In this document: one piece after another, positions 1 through 6,633 of the stretch | Layout of the letters: the number at the start of each line of letters is the position of its first letter | Position numbering within the stretch: position 1 is the stretch's first letter | Assembly: GCA_015494735.1 (NCBI GenBank) | Contig: WGAQ01000122.1 | Span: 1 to 7,812 of the forward strand | Length of the DNA: 7,812 bases | From: Caldifarciminota bacterium | GTDB taxonomy: Bacteria; Hydrothermota; Hydrothermia; LBFQ01; DSFT01 | Reading direction: 5' to 3' | The notes under the pieces: model-generated | Told to the model about the DNA's origin: nothing | The model's database searches: none | What the model saw: the letters and a program-made list of their open reading frames with translations, nothing else | Translations under genes and position numbers: made by a program

Positions 1-363
1 GGGGTCTGTTGGGAAGGAAGTATTTGTTCATAATCATGTCATGCTTGAAGGAGAAGGGCATGGCTTCTATGATGCGGTTTTCGATTTCCACGAGGGTGGG
101 AAGGTCGTAGAAATTCTGTGCCATTTTCAATAGGTTCTCGATTTTCTCTCTGGTATCTCCGGGAAACAGGTCGAATTCCCAGGGCAGGAGTCTTTCGGAT
201 GTGAATTCCCGCACCACTTTCAGAAGGTTCACATCTTCTATGTTCAGGTCGTTGATGAACTTGTGATAGTCCTGCACATCGACGAATTTCCTTTTGGCTT
301 TCTTTAGGGTGGGAATTACGGTGCAACGGCAGTATATTTATGATTTTTCTTGCCCTTCGACAT
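1..363 (-). CDS. Unrecognised protein, 5' part only, frame apparently broken near the start
   Basis: The frame read from 319 down to the left edge is open for 106 codons and gives natural-looking protein with mixed charged and hydrophobic residues (beginning IPTLKKAKRKFVDVQDYHKF and including LPWEFDLFPGD and AMPFSFKHDMIMNKYF). The competing frame at 326-39 is His/Arg/Pro-rich and looks like a shadow. No ATG, GTG or TTG lies between the upstream in-frame stop (TAA at 340-338) and codon 319. An ATG at 363-361 in a second frame starts a lysine-rich peptide (MSKGKKNHKYTAVAP) that ends at a stop exactly where the good frame begins. A missing base near 317-320 would join the two. Explanations are a sequencing or assembly indel, a real frameshift mutation, or an unusual start codon. 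I do not recognise the family and assign no function. The coding frame is fairly sure; the start is not. Confidence 0.6.
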
Positions 364-369
364 GCGGTC

Positions 370-377
370 TTTAAAAT
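370..377 (+). promoter_or_regulatory. -10 box for the M29 aminopeptidase, possibly overlapping one for the divergent gene
   Basis: TAAAAT at 372-377 ends 6 bases before the ATG at 384, so transcription would start at or next to the start codon (leaderless). A possible -35, TTGCCC at 350-355, lies 16 bases upstream and matches TTGACA at 4 of 6 positions. On the minus strand TTTAAA (375-370) has the same distance to the ATG at 363, so one AT-rich patch could serve both directions. No Shine-Dalgarno sequence precedes either start. This is inferred from spacing and motif only. Confidence 0.5.
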
Positions 378-383
378 TGATTC

Positions 384-1481
384 ATGCTCGAAAAATTTGC
401 CCGATTACTCGTGGATTACTGTGTGGAAGTTAAGGAAGGGGATTTGGTCTCTATAGATGCCGGTCTGGAAGCAGCGCCACTCGTCAGAGAACTGGTCAGG
501 GAAGTAATTATCAGAAAGGCACGTCCCATCTATAACCTTTCCCTGGATGAGACGGGGGAATATGTCTTCAGATACCTGAGTGCGGAGGAAATAGCCCGCC
601 TGTATAAGCCGAATGACATCTCATGGGCGTTAATAAATACGCCGAATAAGAAGATAGACATCGGCTCTTCGTATAATACGCGGGCATATTCATCGATAGA
701 CCCTGCCAGACTTGCGGCTTTCAATCAGGCATATAAACCCATATCCGACAGGTTTATGGAAAGGCTTTCATCGGGAGACCTGAAATGGGTTTTCACCCAC
801 TATCCGAACCATGCCGATGCACAGGAGGCGGGGATGCCTTCCACCGAATACAGGGAATTCGTCTTCAGGGCAATGAAACTTCATGAAAAGGACCCCGTGA
901 GGGCATGGAAGAGACTCCGCAGGGAACTGCGCAGATATAAGAAATTGCTGGATAAGATAGAAACCCTTGAGATTGAATCCCCCCAGGCGCATATAAAGAT
1001 GTCCGTTAAGGGGAGAAAATGGATCGTGGATGGTGGGGAGATGAACATGCCGGGTGGAGAGGTTTTCACCAGTCCGGTGGAGGATTCGGTGGAGGGGTGG
1101 GTGAAGTTCACGTATCCGCTTGTGTATTTCAATAACGTGGTTTCGGGTGTTGAGTTCAGATTCGAAGGGGGGAGGATAGTGGAATTCGATGCGGAAGAGG
1201 GGAAGGAACTTCTAAAAAGGATTCTCAGCATAGACGAGGGGGCGTCGAGACTGGGTGAAGTGGCTTTCGGCCTCAATTACGACATAGACAGATTCATAAA
1301 GAATGCCCTCTTCGATGAGAAGATAGGGGGGACGATGCACATGGCGATTGGAAAGGGTTTCGAAGAGGCGGGCGGAAAGAACGATTCTGCAATCCATATA
1401 GACATGGTGTTCGATATGAAGGAGGGGCGTGTCAAAGCGGATGGAAACATCATATACGAGGATGGAAAATTCGTAATCTGA
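384..1481 (+). CDS. M29-family (thermophilic) aminopeptidase
   Basis: This 365-residue protein matches family M29 (AmpS/aminopeptidase T type), cytosolic dinuclear metallo-exopeptidases that remove N-terminal residues from peptides. The N-terminal domain carries the family pattern of leucine-rich helix then KEGDLVSIDAG (about 17-27). The C-terminal catalytic half shows the metal-ligand set by alignment to known members: Glu226 in MPGGEVFTSP, Glu292 in GEVAFG, His319 in TMHMAIG, and His338 and Asp340 in SAIHID. Oddly, the position that is normally a conserved Tyr, seven residues after the first His, is Phe326. The protein is somewhat shorter than the roughly 400-residue norm. There is no signal peptide or membrane segment. 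The ATG is chosen because a -10 box lies 6 bases upstream; there is no Shine-Dalgarno sequence. It appears monocistronic, since the next gene has its own promoter. Family assignment is firm; substrate range is unknown. Confidence 0.92.
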   Translation: MLEKFARLLVDYCVEVKEGDLVSIDAGLEAAPLVRELVREVIIRKARPIYNLSLDETGEYVFRYLSAEEIARLYKPNDISWALINTPNKKIDIGSSYNTRAYSSIDPARLAAFNQAYKPISDRFMERLSSGDLKWVFTHYPNHADAQEAGMPSTEYREFVFRAMKLHEKDPVRAWKRLRRELRRYKKLLDKIETLEIESPQAHIKMSVKGRKWIVDGGEMNMPGGEVFTSPVEDSVEGWVKFTYPLVYFNNVVSGVEFRFEGGRIVEFDAEEGKELLKRILSIDEGASRLGEVAFGLNYDIDRFIKNALFDEKIGGTMHMAIGKGFEEAGGKNDSAIHIDMVFDMKEGRVKADGNIIYEDGKFVI

Positions 1482-1544
1482 AGGATCCGGGAGTCCGGAC
1501 TGGAAATCGAATATCCTCAGAGGTCTGATTAATACGGGCCGGTT

Positions 1545-1550
1545 TATAAT
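1545..1550 (+). promoter_or_regulatory. -10 box (TATAAT) for the MscS gene
   Basis: A perfect TATAAT, in the context GGTTTATAATTT, lies 11 bases before the ATG at 1562. Transcription would start about 5 bases before the start codon, leaving no room for a Shine-Dalgarno site. No convincing -35 is visible. A small inverted repeat, TCAGA-GG-TCTGA (1517-1528), sits where the -35 should be and could be an operator, though such short repeats are common by chance. Confidence 0.6.
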
Positions 1551-1561
1551 TTGCCCCTTCC

Positions 1562-2653
1562 ATGCAGTGGATACCCGTGGTCATTTACCTGTCCATACTG
1601 GTCCTGTATATTGCAGTTTTCATCCTCTTTCACAGGAGCGTCCTGCGTAAATTCTCCAACATCAGGGAAATCGTGAAGAATTTCAATCTACTGATGAATC
1701 TGGTCTTTCTGTTCCTCATCTATAAGGTCAGCGCCCACGTTTTGAATTTCCAGCCCGTTATCGATAAACTTTCGAAGACATACATTGTTCAGACGGAACT
1801 CGTTTCCATATCCGTTATGTCGCTCATATCCGGAATATACGGTCTTCTCCTCGTCTATTACGCGGTGGAATTCTTCAAATATCTGGTCTATCATTACTAT
1901 CTCCGGCAGGGGAACGAGGTGACCGCAGGCTTCATGAAATCCCTGATTTCCAATGTGGGAATCCTTCTGGTTGCCCTTGCATTCATGTCAGGTCTGGGCA
2001 TATCGTGGAAGGTCATGGTCCCTCTGCTGAGCGCCCTCGGTATAGGAGTGGGATTCGGTCTGCAAACCATATTCAACAACTATGCCAGCGGATTCATCCT
2101 TCTCCTGAGCAGAAAGGTGAAGGTGGGAGATATAGTGGAGCTGGAAGGCAATGCGGGATATTCGATTGGAAATACGAGTAACACCATATACGGAAAGGTG
2201 GTGAGTGTGGATTTTCTGAGCACCATAATAAGGACTCTCGACGGGATAGAGATTTCCGTTCCCAATTCCGAGTTCATATCGGGGAAGATAATCAACTACA
2301 CCCTTTCCGACCCCTACGTCAGGGTGAGGGTGCCCGTTCCCGTATCTTACGATTCGGACCCCGATAAGGTGCGGGAGATTCTCATGGAGGTGGCGAAGGA
2401 GGTGGAGGGGGCTGTCCTGGATATGCCCGGAAAGGAACCGGAGGTGTGGTTCTTCGAACTCGGAAGCAGTGCATTGATATTCTATCTCGTCCTGTGGGTT
2501 GACCTGCGCAAACTGGTACGTGTTCGATTCATCAGAAGTCAGGTGTATTACTCCGCATGGAAGAAGCTGAAAGAGGCGGGGATAGAAGTCCCATACACCC
2601 AGCTGGACCTGCATTTCAGAAATCCGCTCGATATCCGGATGGAGAAGCCTTAA
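1562..2653 (+). CDS. MscS-family mechanosensitive ion channel
   Basis: This 363-residue membrane protein is a small-conductance mechanosensitive channel, a homo-oligomer that opens under membrane tension to release solutes during osmotic downshock. Hydrophobic segments lie at about 3-23, 43-63, 80-108 and 126-146, giving more helices than the three of E. coli MscS. The signature pore helix follows at about 152-182, with the Gly/Ala-rich stretch LLSALGIGVGFGLQ and then NNYASGFILL. The Sm-like beta domain (183-247) contains KVGDIVEL and IIRTLDGIEISVPNS, and carries an insertion (about 196-211, Gly/Asn/Ser-rich) not usual at this spot. The alpha/beta C-terminal domain ends with the expected IEVPYTQLDLHF (341-352). 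The start is the ATG just after the -10 box, with no Shine-Dalgarno sequence. It lies 80 bases after the aminopeptidase, with its own promoter. Family assignment is very secure. Confidence 0.95.
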   Translation: MQWIPVVIYLSILVLYIAVFILFHRSVLRKFSNIREIVKNFNLLMNLVFLFLIYKVSAHVLNFQPVIDKLSKTYIVQTELVSISVMSLISGIYGLLLVYYAVEFFKYLVYHYYLRQGNEVTAGFMKSLISNVGILLVALAFMSGLGISWKVMVPLLSALGIGVGFGLQTIFNNYASGFILLLSRKVKVGDIVELEGNAGYSIGNTSNTIYGKVVSVDFLSTIIRTLDGIEISVPNSEFISGKIINYTLSDPYVRVRVPVPVSYDSDPDKVREILMEVAKEVEGAVLDMPGKEPEVWFFELGSSALIFYLVLWVDLRKLVRVRFIRSQVYYSAWKKLKEAGIEVPYTQLDLHFRNPLDIRMEKP

Positions 2654-2657
2654 ATTC

Positions 2658-2676
2658 ATCTCCCTTATATGGAGAT
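2658..2676 (+). terminator. Hairpin after mscS, possible terminator
   Basis: A 6-bp perfect stem (ATCTCC/GGAGAT) with a 7-base loop begins 5 bases after the mscS stop codon. Position fits a transcript 3' end, but the stem is short and is followed by CCCGG instead of a U-run, so intrinsic termination is doubtful. Confidence 0.3.
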
Positions 2677-2861
2677 TCCCGGTGGAAAGGGATTTCGCTG
2701 GTCTTTCACAGGTGATTCGACCCCTGTCCCATCTCTCAATCGCCTCCACCTGAAGTCCGTGTCAAAGCCCTGCCGCCCTTAACGATGCCTTCCACGAACC
2801 CTGCCCGGATTCCCGTAGGAAGATGGATTTCGGAGATGGAGTAATAATTTCCTTGCGGTTG

Positions 2862-2867
2862 TATAAT
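2862..2867 (+). promoter_or_regulatory. -10 box (TATAAT) for the TPR-meaB unit
   Basis: A perfect TATAAT ends 7 bases before the ATG at 2875, so the expected transcription start falls on or beside the start codon. No clear -35 or Shine-Dalgarno sequence is present. An in-frame stop (TAA at 2845-2847) and no start codon between it and 2875 fix the start of the downstream gene. Confidence 0.6.
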
Positions 2868-2874
2868 TTTCGCC

Positions 2875-4860
2875 ATGTTGGAACTCATAGTGGCATCGCT
2901 CGTTTCTTACAGGGAGCCTATACGTCCCTATAAGGAGAAATACCTGTCTGCCAATAACCCATACGTTCAGATAGACAGACTTTATTACCAGGGTAAATTT
3001 TCCGAATCTGCCAGCATGTACGAAAGAGAGATGGCCAAGGCCTACACCGACAGGCAGAAGATACTCACCTTCCATGGATATGCATGGTCCATAATAGGAT
3101 TGGGCAGATTTCTGGAAGCCATAGACTACTTCGAAAGGGCATCCGTCCTCGTGCGGGAGCCGGATGACGCACTGGAAAATAAACTTGGAATTGCATTTGC
3201 CCGCTACTTCAGGGGAGATTATCAGAAGGCGCTTCAGGTTATAGCCCTTGCCCGCATGTACGAGGGTGCAGGGGCGGATGGTAAGGCCGCTCTGGAATTC
3301 CTGGAGGCGGCTGTTTACTGGGAACTGGGAGACAGGAGGAAGGCGGAGGAAAGAATCAAGGATGCTTTCAGGAAATATCCCCGGACTTATTATGCGCAGA
3401 AGGGTCTGCTTGCCCTTGCCAATGCTTATATGGCTTCCGGTGCGTACGATAAGGCCGTGGAATATCTCCGTATGGTTCTGGAGAAGGCCACTGACGATGA
3501 TATTATAGCACAGGCATCTGTCTCTCTTTACGACTATTACATAAAGCAGGGAGAGGTGGACAGGGCTATAGAAGTGCTGAGCGATGTTCTGAAGTATTCG
3601 AAGGACGAGAGATTGCGTCAGTGGGCCGAGGCCAAAATTGCAGAACTGGCTCAGGAATATCAGTCCCGTCTTATAACTAATGATGAGCTTCTCAGGAACA
3701 GCAGGACTGCTGCGGTTTACGTTCTGTATAATCCGGGTGTTCGAATGTATAAGGCGCAGGACTATTTTGCCGCCAAACCCCTTCTGGAAAAGTTCATCAA
3801 ATTCTATCCCGATGATACCCTGTCTGCCCGTGCTGCCGTTGCCCTTGCGAAGATTTACATCGAGGAAGGGAATCATGCCAAAGCGATAGATATACTGAAC
3901 ACCGTGAACATGGATAAACTGCCGTCAGATGTGAGGAACGATGCCTATTACTTCTATGCCATATCCGCTCTCGCTCTGGGCGATTATTCCAATGCTGCCC
4001 GATACCTTTCTCGCCTTTTGAATGACCCGGACTACGGGAAACTGGCTCAGGAAAAGTTGACCAAACTGGTCATGGCCCATCCTGAATATGCCGACTATCT
4101 CCCCCAGGATAATCCCGTGTATTCATACGTTAAGGCTGTGGATGCTCTGAAGAAGGGGGATACGCTGACCGCTATCTCCTATCTCGAGAAATACCTTCAG
4201 AGCAATCCGTCCGGGAAGGAGGATGTTCTCCTGACCCTCATAGACCTCTCCTACAAGAAGAAGGACTACAGTAAGAGCCTCAAATATTCGAGGGAGTATC
4301 TGGATGAAGGATATACCTCCAAGAAGGATGTGATACTCTTCGTGGCTGGAGCATCTGCATATCAGATGGGTTATCCGGGAGAGGCTCTCCAGTACTGGGA
4401 CCGTCTCCTTTACGAATTCCCCGACAGTCCCATGGCCCAGAAGGCCCTTGCATTTGCCAGGCAGATTCTCTCCGAAAAGCCTGAACTGTTCGCTCTGGAC
4501 CTCAAAAGCCCTGCCCTTCTTAAGGTGAAGAAGTATAGCAGAATTTACGACCTCTACAGGCGCAAGGAGTATCAGAAGGTAATCGAAATGCTGGCGGGTG
4601 ATGATTCCCAGGAAGCCCTCAGACTCAAGGGGCTGGCTTATCTGGGGCTGAAGGATTACAGAAAGGCATATCAATTACTATCCATGGTTCAGGAGACCCC
4701 TGAGATTGCCTTTTTCAAGGGGGAGGCACTTCTTGGATTGAAAAAGTACAGGGAGGCTTACAGGATGTACCAGAAGGCTTTGCAATCCCAGAATCCCAGG
4801 GTTCAGGAGCTTGCCAGTCAGAGGATTCAACTGCTGGAATCCAGAGGGATAAAGGGATAG
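2875..4860 (+). CDS. Large tetratricopeptide-repeat (TPR) protein
   Basis: The 661-residue protein is almost entirely helical repeats of the TPR/Tol-Pal-YbgF type, which form a superhelical scaffold for protein-protein contacts. Repeat-like units with the G-x-Y-x-x-A spacing are visible near 77-92 (LGRFLEAIDYFERA), 113-124 (RGDYQKAL), 189-202 (GAYDKAVEYL), 226-240, 296-310, 331-342, 369-382, 427-442, 462-475, 499-512, 564-573, 591-602 and 621-636. Spacers vary in length, and linker helices interrupt the series around 255-295 and 385-415. There is no classical signal peptide: the N-terminus is MLELIVASLVS, a short hydrophobic run lacking basic residues. It may therefore be cytoplasmic, or a weakly recognisable exported protein. 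The start is fixed by the upstream stop and by the -10 box. The stop is 4 bases from the MeaB start, so the two are probably co-transcribed. The partner protein is unknown. Confidence 0.88.
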   Translation: MLELIVASLVSYREPIRPYKEKYLSANNPYVQIDRLYYQGKFSESASMYEREMAKAYTDRQKILTFHGYAWSIIGLGRFLEAIDYFERASVLVREPDDALENKLGIAFARYFRGDYQKALQVIALARMYEGAGADGKAALEFLEAAVYWELGDRRKAEERIKDAFRKYPRTYYAQKGLLALANAYMASGAYDKAVEYLRMVLEKATDDDIIAQASVSLYDYYIKQGEVDRAIEVLSDVLKYSKDERLRQWAEAKIAELAQEYQSRLITNDELLRNSRTAAVYVLYNPGVRMYKAQDYFAAKPLLEKFIKFYPDDTLSARAAVALAKIYIEEGNHAKAIDILNTVNMDKLPSDVRNDAYYFYAISALALGDYSNAARYLSRLLNDPDYGKLAQEKLTKLVMAHPEYADYLPQDNPVYSYVKAVDALKKGDTLTAISYLEKYLQSNPSGKEDVLLTLIDLSYKKKDYSKSLKYSREYLDEGYTSKKDVILFVAGASAYQMGYPGEALQYWDRLLYEFPDSPMAQKALAFARQILSEKPELFALDLKSPALLKVKKYSRIYDLYRRKEYQKVIEMLAGDDSQEALRLKGLAYLGLKDYRKAYQLLSMVQETPEIAFFKGEALLGLKKYREAYRMYQKALQSQNPRVQELASQRIQLLESRGIKG

Positions 4861-4864
4861 AACC

Positions 4865-5797
4865 ATGAGAGCCAGGACCAGAAAACTCATAGAGGATTTC
4901 AGGAGAGGGAATGTGAAGGCCCTCTCCCGCCTGATAACTTACATAGAGAACTGGATAGAGGCCGAAGATATTTTGTCCGAATTCTACTCGAGCATAGGGA
5001 AAGCCCACAGGGTGGGGTTTACGGGACCACCGGGAGCCGGGAAATCCACTCTTCTCAACAGGATAGCCCTTGAGATGAAGCGGAGGGGTATGAATCCATC
5101 CATATTGGCAGTGGACCCCACCTCACCCTTCTCCGGAGGGGCGCTCCTGGGAGACAGGTTTCGCATGATGGATGCTTCCAACAGCGGTGTATTCATAAGG
5201 AGTATGGCTTCTCGTGGGAGTCTGGGGGGGATAGCGAGAACCACTGTATTCGTTGCGGATCTTATGGATGCTTTTGGATTCGACCCCATTCTTATAGAGA
5301 CGGTCGGGGTCGGACAGATAGAACTGGATATTATGAGGGCTTCGGATACGGTGGTGGTGGTTCTGGTTCCTGAATCGGGGGATGGCATACAGGCCATGAA
5401 GGCAGGGTTGATGGAAATAGGTGATATATTCGTGGTCAACAAGGGAGACAGGCCCGGGGCAGACAGGTTCGTGATGGATGTAGAGATGACGCTTCAGCTG
5501 GGAGAGAGCCTGAAGGACAGGGACTGGAGTCCGCCTGTAATAAAGGCATCTGCTCTCAAGGACGAGGGCATATCCGAGATAGTGGATGCCATAGAGAGGC
5601 ACAGGAAGTATCTTAAGGAAAAGGGGAAATTCGACGAAAACAGGGTTCGCAGGTACAGGGAGGAGATAGAAGAACTGGTGAAGCAGAAACTGTGGGAGAA
5701 ATTCCTGAAGGGATTGAATCTGGATGAGGAAATCGAAAGGGCTTACAGGGAGGGGAAGAGTCCTTACGTGGTGGTGAAGGAAGTCGTGGGAGATTGA
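4865..5797 (+). CDS. meaB: MeaB/ArgK/MMAA-family G3E GTPase, chaperone of a B12-dependent acyl-CoA mutase
   Basis: This 310-residue P-loop GTPase belongs to the MeaB family (formerly mis-named ArgK/LAO kinase). Characterised members use GTP hydrolysis to gate cofactor loading and protect methylmalonyl-CoA mutase or related B12 mutases. Visible motifs are Walker A GPPGAGKST (54-62), the family stretch VDPTSPFSGGALLGDR (83-98), the RGSLGG segment (117-122), ETVGVGQ (145-151, Walker B/switch II) and the base-specificity motif NKGD (192-195). A short helical C-terminal extension (about 255-310) matches the family dimerisation arm. Length is close to the usual 310-330. The ATG is 4 bases after the TPR stop; an imperfect AAGGG (4852-4856) is the only ribosome-site candidate, so translation may be coupled. 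No mutase or epimerase gene is in the window, so the client is unknown. The gene is tail-to-tail with the phosphoesterase. Confidence 0.93.
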   Translation: MRARTRKLIEDFRRGNVKALSRLITYIENWIEAEDILSEFYSSIGKAHRVGFTGPPGAGKSTLLNRIALEMKRRGMNPSILAVDPTSPFSGGALLGDRFRMMDASNSGVFIRSMASRGSLGGIARTTVFVADLMDAFGFDPILIETVGVGQIELDIMRASDTVVVVLVPESGDGIQAMKAGLMEIGDIFVVNKGDRPGADRFVMDVEMTLQLGESLKDRDWSPPVIKASALKDEGISEIVDAIERHRKYLKEKGKFDENRVRRYREEIEELVKQKLWEKFLKGLNLDEEIERAYREGKSPYVVVKEVVGD

Positions 5798-5819
5798 TTC
5801 ACACTTCGAGAGTGAAATC
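5796..5819. terminator. Hairpin at the meaB / phosphoesterase convergence, possible bidirectional terminator
   Basis: TTCAC (5798-5802) pairs with GTGAA (5812-5816), with a further CT/AG pair inside. Pairing can extend outward (GAT/ATC) if one A is bulged. It spans the single base between two convergent stop codons. No T-run follows on either strand, so this is only a candidate. Confidence 0.28.
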
Positions 5820-6578
5820 CGGCCTGAAGTCCTTCACGGGGGAAAAGGCGTATCCCAGTTGATTGGACACGATTCTGGTGTTGCATATAGTGTAATCGTT
5901 CACGCTGTGGGTATGCCCGTGTATCCACAGAGTTATGTTTTCGTGTCTGCAGATGAAATCCTCGAGGTCGGAGGCGAATGCAGAGGAGAGATACCTCTGT
6001 TCGTATCCCCCTGATAGGTAAGCATCGTCTATGGACCTGATGCTGGGAGCATGATGAGTAATCACGACCACCTTCTTTCCCTTCGCTTCGTTCAATGCCT
6101 TTTCCAGATAGGCCACGCTTTCTCTGTGCATTTTTATGAATGTGGACGGTTTCAAAGTTTCCCCTGAATCCTCCATTATCTTCCTGAAGTCCATCAGATA
6201 CCTTTTTACCACGACGCTCACTATGTCCGGATGCCCCGTCAGGCTCAGGTCTGTCCACAGGGTGCTGCCCACGAAAACCACACCATTTATTTCCACCAAA
6301 TCGTTGTTCAGGACGTAAAGACTGGGCACTCTTCTGGCCCTTTCTATGAGGGATTTTTCCAGTTCTCCGATTCTGTGTCCGTAGAATTCGTGATTTCCGG
6401 GAACGAATATTTTAGGTCTATCCTCTGGAAAGTTCTCACCTATGAACTCAATACATCTGGAGCCCATATGGATATCGCCGGCCAGTATTATAACATCCGA
6501 ACCGGTTTCATGATACTTAAAAGGGGGAACACCTTCCCAGAATTCCGCATGTAAATCACTGATAATGTGGAGTTTCAT
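5799..6578 (-). CDS. Calcineurin-like metallophosphoesterase
   Basis: The 259-residue protein carries all five metal-binding blocks of the class: SDLH (Asp8, His10), GDIH (Asp35), GNHEFYG (Asn62, His63), ITHHAPS (His175/His176) and HGHTH (His222, His224). These bind two metal ions that hydrolyse phosphomono- or diesters. It resembles predicted phosphohydrolases of bacteria and phages that have an intact catalytic core and no extra domain. No signal peptide is seen, so it probably acts in the cytoplasm. Substrate cannot be told from sequence; cyclic nucleotides, nucleotides and phosphoproteins are all possible. The start is the ATG at 6578, with a TAAAAT box 14 bases upstream. Its 3' end stops 1 base from meaB. 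Its 5' end faces cmr1 across 55 bases, so it may share regulation with the CRISPR operon or simply flank it. Confidence 0.92.
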   Translation of the reverse strand: MKLHIISDLHAEFWEGVPPFKYHETGSDVIILAGDIHMGSRCIEFIGENFPEDRPKIFVPGNHEFYGHRIGELEKSLIERARRVPSLYVLNNDLVEINGVVFVGSTLWTDLSLTGHPDIVSVVVKRYLMDFRKIMEDSGETLKPSTFIKMHRESVAYLEKALNEAKGKKVVVITHHAPSIRSIDDAYLSGGYEQRYLSSAFASDLEDFICRHENITLWIHGHTHSVNDYTICNTRIVSNQLGYAFSPVKDFRPDFTLEV

Positions 6579-6592
6579 TTCTTTTGGCCCAA

Positions 6593-6598
6593 ATTTTA
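6593..6598 (-). promoter_or_regulatory. -10-like box for the metallophosphoesterase
   Basis: On the minus strand, TAAAAT lies 14 bases before the ATG at 6578, implying a leader of roughly 7 or 8 bases. The leader is A/G-rich (ending AAAAGAAATG) but has no clear Shine-Dalgarno core. This is weaker than the TATAAT boxes elsewhere in the window. Confidence 0.4.
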
Positions 6599-6621
6599 AG
6601 GCAAATTCTGTAGGGTGCTTT

Positions 6622-6627
6622 TATAAT
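6622..6627 (+). promoter_or_regulatory. -10 box (TATAAT) for the cmr operon
   Basis: A perfect TATAAT in a T-rich setting ends 6 bases before the cmr1 ATG at 6634, so the mRNA is predicted to start at the ATG itself. No Shine-Dalgarno sequence and no good -35 are seen. It lies 23 bases from the opposite-facing box of the phosphoesterase, so the two promoters could interfere or be co-regulated. Confidence 0.6.
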
Positions 6628-6633
6628 TTTTAA

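Larger units (their letters stand above)
2654..2874. other. 221-base intergenic region with a hairpin after mscS and the TPR promoter
   Basis: No convincing gene is present. Directly after the mscS stop is a perfect hairpin, ATCTCC (2658-2663) and GGAGAT (2671-2676), with a 7-base loop. It has no T-tract after it, so terminator function is uncertain. A second small hairpin is ACAGG (2708-2712) with CCTGT (2723-2727). The middle (about 2720-2815) is pyrimidine-rich on the plus strand. A 37-codon ORF (2669-2782) exists, but its ATG lies in the first hairpin and nothing else supports it. The 3' end holds the promoter of the TPR gene. A small RNA on either strand cannot be excluded; I recognise none. 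Confidence 0.5.

Noticed and set aside
39..326. A closed 95-codon minus-strand ORF with a TTG start
   Set aside because: Its product is dominated by Arg, His and Pro. Another minus-strand frame over the same bases gives far more natural protein and stays open to the edge.
341..363. Programmed -1 frameshifting in the left-edge gene, because of the A-run near 343-348
   Set aside because: A slip there would enter a frame that stops at once (TAA at 340-338), and the heptamer does not fit the X-XXY-YYZ pattern.
2690..2730. A T-arm-like piece (GTCGAATC on the minus strand) suggesting a tRNA
   Set aside because: It lacks a base of the GTTCRANYC loop, and no acceptor, D or anticodon arms can be built around it.
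1988..2749. A 253-codon minus-strand ORF
   Set aside because: It is antisense to the MscS channel, is rich in His and Arg, and has no family signature.
2669..2782. A 37-codon plus-strand ORF between mscS and the TPR gene
   Set aside because: Its ATG sits in the hairpin after mscS, with no ribosome site and no well-placed -10 box. The product has no recognisable features, so chance is the simplest reading.
2779..3876. A 365-codon minus-strand ORF
   Set aside because: It lies opposite the TPR gene, whose repeats are unmistakable. Its product shows no domain, and the frame is open mainly because of the codon bias of the gene on the other strand.
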